NCBI RefSeq assembly: GCF_009935845.1
Contig: NZ_QWEK01000036.1
Location: 1-36,029, forward strand
Source: Pseudoflavonifractor sp. 524-17
Lineage (GTDB): Bacteria; Bacillota; Clostridia; Oscillospirales; Oscillospiraceae
Reading direction: 5' to 3'
Length of the DNA stretch: 36,029 nt
The notes below the pieces were generated by a model. That model made no database searches. It was given only the letters and a program-made list of their open reading frames with translations, and had not been told where the DNA came from. Position numbers and translations under genes: made by a program. This document shows positions 6,902 through 16,850 of this stretch, piece after piece (position 1 is the stretch's first letter; the number at the start of each line of letters is the position of its first letter).

Positions 6902-7843
6902 CTATCCCTGAAGCTGCTGGTCGAAGTGGCTTTCAATCTGCTTGGTAAATTCCAGCGCGGAGTTGTAGCCCATCTTCTTGTGGCGGTTGTTCATGGCCGC
7001 CACCTCAATGATAGCCGCCAAATTCCGCCCCGGCTTCACCGGCACGGTAATGGTGGGCACCTTTACATCCAGGATGTTTACATACAGCTCCTCCAGGCCA
7101 AGACGGTCGTAGACCGCGTCCTCCCGCCAGGGCTCCAGATTGATGACCAGATCGATCTTTGTCTCCTCTTTGATGGCAATCATGCCGAAAATCCGCCGCA
7201 CATCCACCACGCCGATACCCCGCAGCTCGATATAGTGGCGGATCAGCTCCGGCGCGGTGCCCATCAGACTGCGGGTGTTCACCCGGCGGATCTCCACCGC
7301 GTCGTCGGCGATGAGGCGGTGGCCCCGCTTGACCAGCTCAATGGCGGTTTCGCTCTTTCCCACGCCGGAATCCCCCAGCAGCAGCGCGCCCTCGCCATAT
7401 ACCTCCACCAGCACCCCATGGCGGGTAATCCGGGGCGCCAGATGGTTGTGCAGTGAGGTTACGATGGAACTGATAATTACCGATGTGGGCTCGCTGCTGC
7501 GCAGCACTGTCCGGTCGTACTTCTCCGCCATCTCCATACACTCCGGGAAGGGTTCCATGCCCCGGGCAATCACAAAAGCGGGAATATCCTTCTGAAACAG
7601 GGTATTGAACCGCTCCCGCCGCATTTCCGAGGTAATACCGTTCAAATATGTGGTCTCCACTAGGCCAATGACCTGGATGCGCTCATAGTCGAAGTAGTCA
7701 AAAAAGCCGGTGAGCTGAAGGCCCGGCCGGTTGATATCCTCTGTGGAGATGGCACGCTCCCGGTAGTCCTTTCCGCCCCGGAGAACCTCCAGCTGAAATT
7801 CATCAATCAGGTTTCCCAGCTTTACGCTCAGTGACGCCGCCAT
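6902..7843 (-). CDS. hprK: HPr kinase/phosphorylase
   Basis: A 313-residue bifunctional enzyme that phosphorylates and dephosphorylates Ser46 of HPr, setting carbon catabolite repression in Firmicutes. The N-terminal domain is followed by the Walker A loop GDSGVGKS (residues 157-164), the LIADDAVEIRR block and the HprK signature around IELRGIGVVDVRRIFG. The length is normal. The start at 7843 follows AAGGAGGG; a longer frame to 7933 is part of the leader. The promoter at 7991-8019 gives a leader of about 140 nt that contains a motif shared with the sensor-kinase leader. No HPr gene is nearby. Confidence 0.95.
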   Translation of the reverse strand: MAASLSVKLGNLIDEFQLEVLRGGKDYRERAISTEDINRPGLQLTGFFDYFDYERIQVIGLVETTYLNGITSEMRRERFNTLFQKDIPAFVIARGMEPFPECMEMAEKYDRTVLRSSEPTSVIISSIVTSLHNHLAPRITRHGVLVEVYGEGALLLGDSGVGKSETAIELVKRGHRLIADDAVEIRRVNTRSLMGTAPELIRHYIELRGIGVVDVRRIFGMIAIKEETKIDLVINLEPWREDAVYDRLGLEELYVNILDVKVPTITVPVKPGRNLAAIIEVAAMNNRHKKMGYNSALEFTKQIESHFDQQLQG

Positions 7844-7936
7844 GGACGCTCCCTCCTTGCACCGGCCCTTTGCCGGTTCTTTTTGTGTCTTGCCGGGTCT
7901 TCCGCCGCTGCGCAGGGCAAAATCCCCCGGCAATCC

Positions 7937-7964
7937 GGCGTCCCCCCGGTTATGAATGCAGGTT
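7937..7964 (-). other. Leader motif shared with the sensor-kinase gene (copy 1)
   Basis: A block in the hprK 5' leader, read on minus as AACCTGCATTCATAACC followed by a G run and GACGCC, is nearly identical to 31365-31392 in the leader of the unrelated sensor kinase. In both it begins 20-31 nt after the predicted transcription start. Confidence 0.5.
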
Positions 7965-7990
7965 CTGAGAAAATTCCTCTATGGTATGTT

Positions 7991-8019
7991 ATTATATCAT
8001 CTCCCTGAAATACTGACAA
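7991..8019 (-). promoter_or_regulatory. Promoter of hprK
   Basis: Read on minus: TTGTCA (8014-8019), 17-bp spacer, TATAAT (7991-7996). A strong vegetative promoter upstream of hprK. Confidence 0.8.
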
Positions 8020-8098
8020 CCCGGTCCGCCCAAAAAGTCTCTCCGGCCGGAAAAAATTGTATTTTTCTCTGCCTGCCCGGCCCCCGGAGAGAAAAAGG

Positions 8099-8128
8099 TT
8101 GCAAAGCGGGGGCAAATCAGTATATAAT
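8099..8128 (+). promoter_or_regulatory. Promoter of glnS
   Basis: TTGCAA (8099-8104), 18-bp spacer and TATAAT (8123-8128), 65 bp before the glnS start. Confidence 0.75.
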
Positions 8129-8192
8129 AATCGAACCAGCACAGCTGAACCCGGCGGATTCCGCCGTAAATAAGATCAAGGAGTGAACCACC

Positions 8193-9884
<1,692 letters not shown>

Positions 9885-9924
9885 TGTACCTTCTGCCTAC
9901 TGCTAACGGGAAGGGACTGATTTT

Positions 9925-10386
9925 ATGGACAGCGAACTCGTAAAACTGCGCATTCCAAATATCATCTACCGGATCGCCCAAACCCTGGAAATTCTGGTCA
10001 GCTTCCTGGTGATTGTGGCCATTCTGCTCTCCATCTGGGCCTTGGCGCTGGAGGTGGGCATCATTGCCGTCAGCCCCGCGGATGTGGAACTGCTCCATGG
10101 CTTTCTCGCCACCGCTTTTACGGTGGTTATCGGCATTGAGTTCCTTAAAATGCTCAGCCGGCACAATATGAGTTCCTGTGTGGAGGTTCTGCTCTTCGCC
10201 ATCGCCCGTCAGATGGTGGTAGAGCACACCAACGCGTTCGAGAACCTGGTCATGGTCATTTCCATCGCCATTTTGTTTGCCATCCGCAAGTGGCTCTTCA
10301 TCCCCGGCCTGGACGACCGGAAGCCCCAAGGCAAGTTCCTCAAGTCCGCCACCCAGGCCAATTCTGAGCACTCCGCCGGGAAATAG
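9925..10386 (+). CDS. PsiE-like (phosphate-starvation-inducible E family) membrane protein
   Basis: A 153-residue membrane protein with four hydrophobic segments (about residues 17-43, 57-75, 86-100 and 108-123). The block ELLHGFLATAFTVVIGIEF followed by LLFAIARQMVV fits the PsiE family, whose molecular function is unknown. The C-terminal tail after the last segment is hydrophilic. It lies 40 bp after glnS with its own ribosome site (AAGGGAC before ATG 9925) and ends just before a strong terminator, so the two genes likely form one transcript. No phosphate-related neighbour supports a phosphate role here. Confidence 0.65.
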   Translation: MDSELVKLRIPNIIYRIAQTLEILVSFLVIVAILLSIWALALEVGIIAVSPADVELLHGFLATAFTVVIGIEFLKMLSRHNMSSCVEVLLFAIARQMVVEHTNAFENLVMVISIAILFAIRKWLFIPGLDDRKPQGKFLKSATQANSEHSAGK

Positions 10387-10415
10387 GCTGTCCCTTTCCA
10401 AAAGAGATCCTATCG

Positions 10416-10450
10416 AAAAACCGCCCGCTGAATATTCAGCGGGCGGTTTT
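10416..10450. terminator. Bidirectional terminator between glnS-psiE unit and the catabolic island
   Basis: AAAACCGCCCGCTGAAT pairs with its exact reverse complement, with A and T runs on both sides. It ends both the plus-strand glnS unit and the minus-strand island. Confidence 0.9.
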
Positions 10451-10465
10451 GATTTGAGTGCTTGC

Positions 10466-11815
10466 TTACATGCGGGACTTGATGAACTCAATGCGCTTCT
10501 GGCACTCGTCGATGAGGGCCACCTCGTCGATCTTGGTGGACTTCTTGTTGCGGATGACCACCTCTCCGTTTACGATGACGGTGTCCACGTCGTTGCCGTT
10601 GGCGTTGTTGACCAGGGCGGAGTCAGGGTAGTGGACAGGGGCAATGTGGGGCTTCTTCCAGTCCACCAGCAGAATATCCGCCTTCATGCCGGGGGCAATC
10701 TGGCCCATCTGGCCGTCCATGCCCATGGCAATGGCGCCGTTGCGGGTGGCCATGGTGAGTACGTCCTGGTTGGAGATGATGTGGGCGTCCAGGTTGTGGT
10801 TCTTGTGCATCAGGGCGGTGAATTTCAGGGTGGCCAACATATCCTGGGCGTTGTTGCTGCCGGGGCCGTCTGTGCCCAGAGCCACAGGCAGGCCCATCTT
10901 CAGCATCTCCGGCACCCGGGCCACGCCGTCAGCCAGGTAGGCGTTGGCAATGGGACAATGGATGGGCTGGGGACGGTATTTTTCCAGGATCTTCATCTCG
11001 TTGTCGTCCAGCCAGATGGCGTGGGCCAGCTGGGTATCCTCATCCAGAATGCCCATGGACTCGAAGAACTCCAGATTACGCATCCCGTCGTACATGGCGG
11101 CGGTCTTCTCCACCACGTCCTGATCCTCAGCGGTGTGGACCTGGAACTTGATGCCCAGGTCCTTGGACAGCTGCTTGGTCTTCTTGAACAGCTCGGGAGA
11201 GACGCCCCAGGGGTTCAGGGGGCCCACGCTCAAGGTCAGGCGGCCGTTCTCAGTGCCGTGCCACTTCTCATACAGGCGCTTGATGTCGTCGGTGATCCGG
11301 TCCTGGTCCTCTTCCCGGAACTTCTCATAGTACACAATGTTGGCGAAGCAGCGGCACATGTTGCCCCGGATGCCGGAGTCCCGCATGGCCTCAAAAATGT
11401 GGTCGCCGTTGTTGAGGGAGGTGAAGATATAGTGCTGATCCAGCACGCTGGTGGCGCCGGTCTTCAGATTCTCCAGGCAGCCGATGAGTCCGGCGTAGTA
11501 GAAGTCCTCCTCGGTCATCCGCTCTGAGAAGGGCCACACCTGGGTGGACAGCCAGGGGTAGAGCTGGAGGTTGTCCGCCAGGCCCCGCATAAAGGTCTGG
11601 AACAGGTGGCTGTGGGCGCTGACCATGCCGGGCATCAGGATTTTGTCGGCGGCGTCAATGACGGATCCGGCCTCCTGGCTCAACTGGGCCATGCGCACGG
11701 GGTCGGACCCCACCTCGCTGATCTTGTCGTCCACCACGTAGACAAAGCCGTTTCGGATCATTTCGTACTCGTCATTCATGGTGACGATCCAGGGGTTTCG
11801 GATAAGCAGGCTCAT
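10466..11815 (-). CDS. Amidohydrolase, SsnA/MtaD/AtzB-type deaminase (copy 1, canonical active site)
   Basis: A 449-residue metal-dependent hydrolase of the ATZ/TRZ branch, which deaminates or dechlorinates purine- and triazine-like rings. The metal ligands are all visible: His68 and His70 (VSAHSHLF), the HTAED block near residue 228 (ligand His and catalytic Glu), the LAHAIWL His, and Asp in GTDGPGSNN. It could act on guanine, 8-oxoguanine, adenosine-like or related compounds; the exact substrate cannot be told. The ATG at 11815 is preferred because AAAGGGA lies about 9 bases upstream; the GTG at 11824 is too close. It is the last gene of the island, 19 bp after the third Mo subunit and just before a terminator. 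Confidence 0.85.
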   Translation of the reverse strand: MSLLIRNPWIVTMNDEYEMIRNGFVYVVDDKISEVGSDPVRMAQLSQEAGSVIDAADKILMPGMVSAHSHLFQTFMRGLADNLQLYPWLSTQVWPFSERMTEEDFYYAGLIGCLENLKTGATSVLDQHYIFTSLNNGDHIFEAMRDSGIRGNMCRCFANIVYYEKFREEDQDRITDDIKRLYEKWHGTENGRLTLSVGPLNPWGVSPELFKKTKQLSKDLGIKFQVHTAEDQDVVEKTAAMYDGMRNLEFFESMGILDEDTQLAHAIWLDDNEMKILEKYRPQPIHCPIANAYLADGVARVPEMLKMGLPVALGTDGPGSNNAQDMLATLKFTALMHKNHNLDAHIISNQDVLTMATRNGAIAMGMDGQMGQIAPGMKADILLVDWKKPHIAPVHYPDSALVNNANGNDVDTVIVNGEVVIRNKKSTKIDEVALIDECQKRIEFIKSRM

Positions 11816-11834
11816 TTGCTTCACGTCCCTTTCT

Positions 11835-14087
11835 TTATTTCTTCATGGAGTGACCTAAGACAATGCGCTCCAGGTCGGCGGGCAGCTCCCGCACCCGCTT
11901 GCCGCAGGCGTTGTCGATGGCGTTGATGATGGCGGGGGCCACGTTGCAGGTGGCCGGCTCGCCCAGGCCCTTGGCCCCCAGGGGGCCGATCTCGCTGGGA
12001 TACTCCAAGGCGATGGCGTGGATCTGGTCCGGCACGTCCAGCGCGGTGGGGACGATGTAGTTTTCCAGGTTCAGGTTGCGGATGCGGCCGTCCTTCATAT
12101 CCACCTCTTCCGTCAGGGCATAGCCGATTCCCATGGCCACGCCGCCGCGGATCTGGCCCACCACCTCTTCCTTGTCCATGGCGTGGCCCACGTCGTGGAC
12201 GGCGAAGTAGTCGTCCACCGACACCGCGCCGGTCTTCAAGTCCACCGTCACCTCGGCGGCGGCGGCCCCGTAGACCCAGGACCAGTAGGCGTCTCCCACG
12301 CCGGTGTTCCGGTCGTAGTTGAACGGCGGCGCAGCAAAGTAGCCCAGGGAATTCAGATGGTCGGAGTTGTTAAAGGCGTCGGTGATTACAGTGAGCAGGG
12401 GCACGCTGTTGTCTGGGTTGGCGGCGTCGGTGACCGTCTCATTCGCGAAGACCACGTCCTTGGTGCCCAGGTGCTTTTCCGCGTAGCCGGCCAGCTTCTC
12501 CCGCACACTCAGGCAGGCTTTCCACACCGCGCCGCCGGAGAAGACGGTGCCCCGGGTAGCCACTGTGGGGCCCGCGTCGGTGAGGAAGCCGGTGTCCACC
12601 GGGCTGACCCGGATTTTATCTCGTTCCACACCCAGAGTTTCATGGACAACGCTAATAAGCATATTGGGGCCTCCCTGGCCCACCTCGGCGATGGAGGAGG
12701 CCACAGTAACGCTGCCGTCGGGCTGGACGGCGATCATGCCGCTGGCGGTGTCGATGCCCTGCCCCGCCGCGCCGAAGGACTCTCCCCGGTGAAGGAAGGC
12801 GATGCCCAGGCCCTTCTTGGTGCTGTTGTGGCTGGCGTTATAGGCGGCGATGCGCTCCCTGCGCTGGGCGATTTTGGCGTGCTCATCCAGGGCCTCATAG
12901 CACTTGTCCAGGGTGACGTTGGTCATGTGCTGCCCCGTGGTGGAGGTGCAGCCCTCGTAGAGCATATTCTTTTTGCGCAGCTCCACCGGGTCCATGTCCA
13001 GCTCCTTGGCGATCTCGTCCATGAGGGACTCGGAGCAGAAGTCCACCTGGGGGGAGCCGAAGCCCCGCAGGGCGTCGGAGTACACGTTGTTGGTATACAC
13101 GCTGGTGGAGATGGTGTCGATGTTGGGGACGATGTAGGGGCCTGCGGCCTCAATGGCCATGCGGGTGGTGACGGGGAAGGTCTTGCTTTTGTAGGCGCCG
13201 CCGTCCAGCACCAGCCGGACCTGCATGGCCTGGAGCATGCCGTCCCGGTTGAAGCCCACCTTGTAATGGGCGTGGATGGGGTGGCGCTTGGTGCCCTCCA
13301 TAATGGACTCCTCCCGGGTGAGCCACACCTTGCAGGGCCGGTTTAGGATGGAGGCCACCAGGGCAGCCCGGCTGGACGCCATGGCGATGTCGTAGTTTTT
13401 GCCGCCAAAGGACGCGCCGATGGTGGCCAGAATCACCCGCACCCGGGTCTGGGGCAGGCCCAGAGTTTCCGCCACGGTCTTGCGGATAACAAAGGGGCTG
13501 TTCACCGGGCAGCGGACAATCATCTCGCTGGTATTGGGGTCCCGGTAGGCCACGGCGGCCTCGGTCTCAATGCACACATGCTGGACCCGGGACGTGACAT
13601 AGTCCCGCTCCATAATATGGTCGCACTGCTGGAAGGCCGCCTCCACATCTCCACGCTGGGTCTTCCACTTACAGATGACATTGCCGCTGTCGTGGATCTG
13701 GGGCGCGTCCTCGTCCAGGGCGTGCATGGGGTCGAAGTTGGCCGGCAGCTCCTCATACTCCACCTTGACCAGCTTGACGGCCTCCTCCGCCTGTTCCCGG
13801 GTCTCCGCGGCCACCAGGGCCACGGCGTCGCCGATGTAGCGCACCCGGCCGCCGCAGATCACCGGCCGGTCACAGGGCTGGTTGGGGATGCCGGGGATAT
13901 CCTTCGCGGTAAAAACCTTCACCACCCCAGGCACCTTCTCCGCCTGGCTGCAGTCGATTGACACAATGCGTCCGCTGGCGATGGTAGAGCGCACCACCTT
14001 GCAGAACACCATGTCCTGCATCTGGATGTCGTTGGCGTAGATCGCCCGGCCGGTCACCTTGGTCAGAACGTCTCTTCGATGGTTCAT
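11835..14087 (-). CDS. Xanthine-dehydrogenase-family molybdopterin-binding subunit (copy 3)
   Basis: A 750-residue catalytic subunit of the molybdenum hydroxylase family, which hydroxylates carbons next to nitrogen in aromatic rings using water. The MPT-binding loop GASFGGK is at 224-230. The segment REES...KRHP puts Glu260 at the position of bovine xanthine oxidase Glu802, and Arg341 (ALRGFGSPQ) matches Arg880; both recognise purines. The C-terminal GAKGLGEP holds the catalytic Glu. It is therefore compatible with a purine substrate. The ribosome site AAGGAGGG precedes ATG 14087. It has no own FAD or Fe-S subunit next to it and must borrow electron carriers, most simply those encoded at 18120-19481. 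Confidence 0.9.
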   Translation of the reverse strand: MNHRRDVLTKVTGRAIYANDIQMQDMVFCKVVRSTIASGRIVSIDCSQAEKVPGVVKVFTAKDIPGIPNQPCDRPVICGGRVRYIGDAVALVAAETREQAEEAVKLVKVEYEELPANFDPMHALDEDAPQIHDSGNVICKWKTQRGDVEAAFQQCDHIMERDYVTSRVQHVCIETEAAVAYRDPNTSEMIVRCPVNSPFVIRKTVAETLGLPQTRVRVILATIGASFGGKNYDIAMASSRAALVASILNRPCKVWLTREESIMEGTKRHPIHAHYKVGFNRDGMLQAMQVRLVLDGGAYKSKTFPVTTRMAIEAAGPYIVPNIDTISTSVYTNNVYSDALRGFGSPQVDFCSESLMDEIAKELDMDPVELRKKNMLYEGCTSTTGQHMTNVTLDKCYEALDEHAKIAQRRERIAAYNASHNSTKKGLGIAFLHRGESFGAAGQGIDTASGMIAVQPDGSVTVASSIAEVGQGGPNMLISVVHETLGVERDKIRVSPVDTGFLTDAGPTVATRGTVFSGGAVWKACLSVREKLAGYAEKHLGTKDVVFANETVTDAANPDNSVPLLTVITDAFNNSDHLNSLGYFAAPPFNYDRNTGVGDAYWSWVYGAAAAEVTVDLKTGAVSVDDYFAVHDVGHAMDKEEVVGQIRGGVAMGIGYALTEEVDMKDGRIRNLNLENYIVPTALDVPDQIHAIALEYPSEIGPLGAKGLGEPATCNVAPAIINAIDNACGKRVRELPADLERIVLGHSMKK

Positions 14088-14179
14088 CTTACGGGGTCCC
14101 TCCTTTTCGGGCCTTCAGAATGAATTCACTATTTCCGTTTCTTGGTGGGCGGCGGAGGGGCTGATCCGCCGCCCCGGTC

Positions 14180-16390
14180 TCACCGATCCCGGTAGGGAGA
14201 ACTGTTGATCTCCACGTCCAGCGCCGCACACACGGCGTTCATCACCGCCGGGTTGGACGGGACCACCGCGGCCTCGCCGATGCTCTTGGCGCCGTAAGGG
14301 CCGTTGGGCTCGCCGGCCTCGATGAAATCCACCTGGATTTTGGGCATCTGGTCGGCGGTGAACATCTTGTACTTGCGGAAGTTGTTGTAAGTATTGCGGC
14401 CCTTCTCGTCGAACTTCAGGCCCTCGCACAGGGCGTAGCCCATGCCCATCTGGATGCCGCCCTCCAGCTGGCCCTCGATGCCCATACGGTTGATCACCTT
14501 GCCCACGTCGTGGACGGCCACATAGTCGGTGACCTGCACCGCGCCGGTGGCCTTCTCCACCTTCACCCGGACGAAGTGGGCGCCGTAGGCGGTGGGGCCG
14601 TCGGGCATCCGGTAGGTCTCGGAGCAGATGATCTCCCGGACGCTCTTGTCCTGGGCGTGGACCACCACATCGCTGAGGCTCACCGTCTTTCCGCTGGTCC
14701 TGGAGGCCACCCCCGCCGCTGTAAGCTCCAGGTTTTCCTCCGGCTCCTCCAGCATGAGGGCCGCCTCCTTGATGAGCTCCGCCGCCACGGATTCCGCGCA
14801 CTTCTTCGCAGCGCTGGCCGTCACATAGACGCCGTGGCTGGAGTAGTCCCCCAGCTGCCAGGGGCAGGTGTCCGTGTCCGCCTCCAAGGTGGTGATGTGG
14901 CTCAGGGGAATTTTCAGGACGTTGGACACCACCTGGGTCTGGGCGGTGACGGAGCCGTTGCCCATGTCGTGGGTGCCGGTGAAGTAGGTGCAGGTGCCGT
15001 CCTCGTTCATCTTGAGCATAACGCAGGCCTGGTCCCGGTGGGCGCCGAAGCAGCCGCAGCCGTGGGCGCCTACGGCCATGCTCACGCCGATGGCGTACTT
15101 GCCCCCCTCGTCGTCCAGGGGCTGCCAGTTCTTCATCAGCTCCACCCCCCGCGTGACGCAGTCCTTGGGGTGGGGATTGCCCAGCTTGAAGCCCATGGGA
15201 TCGCAGTCCTCCGGGTTGACCAGGTTCTTCAGCTGAAGGTCCACCACGGACATCCCCAGGGCCTTGGCGATCTTCTGGAACTGGCGCTGCTGGCCGAAGA
15301 AGGCCTGGGGGGAGCCGTAGCCCCGCATGGCGCCGGCAATGGGGGTATTGGTATACACCGGGGTGCCGGTAAAGCGCATATTGGGGATCTTATACACCTT
15401 GAACACCTTGTGGCTCAGGGCGCCCAGCACGTTCAGGGCGCTGCTGGCGTAGGCCCCGGTGTTGGTGATGATGCGGATATCCTGGGCCACGATGGTGCCG
15501 TCGTTCTTCACGCCTGTCTTCAGATAGACCACCGAGGCGTGGCGGGTGCGGGTGGAGTCAATGCAGGCCTGGCGGGAGTAGACCAGCTTCACCGGCCGGC
15601 CGGCCTTCATGGACAGCAGCGCGGCCACAGGCTCCAGCGTCATCTCCAGCTTGCCGCCGAACGCGCCGCCGATGGCGGGCGTAACCATGCGGATCCTGCT
15701 CATGGGCATCTTGAAAATGCGGCTGAGAATGATGCGGTAGCCGAAGGTATTCTGGCAGGCGCTGTATATGGTCAGCTTGCCGGTGTAGTCATAGTCCGCG
15801 ATGGCCACATGGGGCTCGATGGCGCAATGGTGGATGGGCTGGGTGGTGTACCGGTCCTCAAAAATATGGTCGGCCTGGGCAAAGCCTTTCTCCAGGTCGC
15901 CGGCGTTGTGGACCATGGTGGTAATGGCGTTGCTCTTCCCGTGGATGGGGTAGCTGTCCTCCCTCATGGCCTCCTCCGGGTCCAGATAGACCGGCAGCTC
16001 CTCGTACTCCACTTTGATCAGGCCCACCGCTTTCTTGGCGATGGCGGGGGTATCCGCGGCCACGGCGGCCACCCGGTCCCCCACAAAGCGCACGGTATCG
16101 TCAAAAATCCGCTCGGTATCGGGGATCTGATGCTCGTAAAAACGCACGGCGCTGTTGTACAGCGTGTCCGGGGCGTTTTTGTAGCACACCACGGCGCGGA
16201 CGCCAGGCAGAGCCTCCGCCGCGCTGGTGTCGATGGATTTGATTTTCCCGTGGGCCACCCGGCTGAACAGCACCTCGCCGTACAGCATTCCGTGTAGCTT
16301 CATATCGCCCACGTACTGCTTCCGGCCTGTGACCTTCAGCGCCGCGTCCCGAATGGGAGTCGCCTGGCCGATGCGGCTGTAATCCTCCAT
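14180..16390 (-). CDS. Xanthine-dehydrogenase-family molybdopterin-binding subunit (copy 2, altered purine site)
   Basis: A 736-residue Mo hydroxylase catalytic subunit. The MPT loop GGAFGGK is at 241-247, Arg356 (AMRGYGSPQ) corresponds to bovine Arg880, and the C-terminal GAKSIGEA keeps the catalytic Glu. The usual acidic REES/RDED segment is replaced by SRQACIDSTRTRHA, placing Ala275 where bovine Glu802 and Glu260/Glu281 of the two paralogues lie. The substrate is therefore probably not bound like xanthine. The C-terminus ends early at INSSPYRDR; I found no convincing continuation in another frame. The ribosome site AGGAGATGA precedes ATG 16390. It is the first gene after the 460-bp noncoding leader, with the third Mo subunit and copy-1 amidohydrolase downstream. 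Confidence 0.9.
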   Translation of the reverse strand: MEDYSRIGQATPIRDAALKVTGRKQYVGDMKLHGMLYGEVLFSRVAHGKIKSIDTSAAEALPGVRAVVCYKNAPDTLYNSAVRFYEHQIPDTERIFDDTVRFVGDRVAAVAADTPAIAKKAVGLIKVEYEELPVYLDPEEAMREDSYPIHGKSNAITTMVHNAGDLEKGFAQADHIFEDRYTTQPIHHCAIEPHVAIADYDYTGKLTIYSACQNTFGYRIILSRIFKMPMSRIRMVTPAIGGAFGGKLEMTLEPVAALLSMKAGRPVKLVYSRQACIDSTRTRHASVVYLKTGVKNDGTIVAQDIRIITNTGAYASSALNVLGALSHKVFKVYKIPNMRFTGTPVYTNTPIAGAMRGYGSPQAFFGQQRQFQKIAKALGMSVVDLQLKNLVNPEDCDPMGFKLGNPHPKDCVTRGVELMKNWQPLDDEGGKYAIGVSMAVGAHGCGCFGAHRDQACVMLKMNEDGTCTYFTGTHDMGNGSVTAQTQVVSNVLKIPLSHITTLEADTDTCPWQLGDYSSHGVYVTASAAKKCAESVAAELIKEAALMLEEPEENLELTAAGVASRTSGKTVSLSDVVVHAQDKSVREIICSETYRMPDGPTAYGAHFVRVKVEKATGAVQVTDYVAVHDVGKVINRMGIEGQLEGGIQMGMGYALCEGLKFDEKGRNTYNNFRKYKMFTADQMPKIQVDFIEAGEPNGPYGAKSIGEAAVVPSNPAVMNAVCAALDVEINSSPYRDR

Positions 16391-16850
16391 AAAATCTCAT
16401 CTCCTAGCTTAATGACGGCCCTCTGAATTGCCCCCGGCACCCTTGACATAGCCCGTACAGCGACACATATCCTGTAGTCAGTGCCTTTGCCGCCGATGCC
16501 TGTCTACACCGCCCGGTGGTTCCGACGTCCCAGGTATGCCCGGCGTACAGAAGCCGTTTCCTTATTTCACTGCTCCTAAAAGACCGATGGCTGTCTTTCT
16601 ACGCAAAAGCAGGCGCGCTCCATCAACACAATGATGGAGGCGCCTGCTTCCCTGACATTTCTGTGCTTGACCAAAACTGCGGTCCCTCCTCCATCACAAG
16701 GGAGTGGTTCACACGCACATTTGATACACCTGACATCCCCCCGTAAGGGTCCCCCCGGCGGCCAGGGTAGCAGCAAAAAGCTCTGCCGCCGGGGAGCAGA
16801 AATTCTGGGACTGTCCGGTCACTTTGTCACACAAATTTATTTGGCCGCGA
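16391..16850 (-). promoter_or_regulatory. 460-bp noncoding region with terminator and possible antiterminator: candidate attenuator leader
   Basis: No gene is seen between the PreA-like gene and Mo copy 2. Read on minus, the first part folds into a GC-rich hairpin (CCCCGGCGGC ... GCCGCCGGGG, about 16750-16795). Further down, TGATGGAGG (16696-16688) can pair with CCTCCATCA (16640-16632). The latter is also the left arm of the terminator-like hairpin at 16605-16648. The two pairings exclude each other, as in a riboswitch or attenuator. The ligand is unknown; I could not match it to the Moco, purine or T-box consensus by eye. Confidence 0.45.
16605..16648 (-). terminator. Terminator-like hairpin upstream of Mo copy 2
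   Basis: A 17-bp stem with one bulged base (16608-16625 with 16632-16648) and a 6-nt loop is followed on minus by TTTT. It lies about 200 nt after the PreA-like stop and 215 nt before the Mo copy 2 start. Confidence 0.65.

Noticed and set aside
12018-13346. Long open frames antisense to the Mo-subunit genes (also 14510-16297 and 19849-21771)
   Set aside because: They mirror high-GC coding genes with strong motifs on the other strand, have unnatural His/Gly/Val-rich composition and lack ribosome sites.
14115-14801. Frameshifted C-terminus for Mo copy 2
   Set aside because: The alternative frame shows no family-like ending; the stop at 14180 appears natural although early.
16443-16471. TTGACA-N17-CATATC promoter on plus in the 460-bp spacer
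   Set aside because: The -10 is poor and no plus-strand gene follows; chance match is likely.
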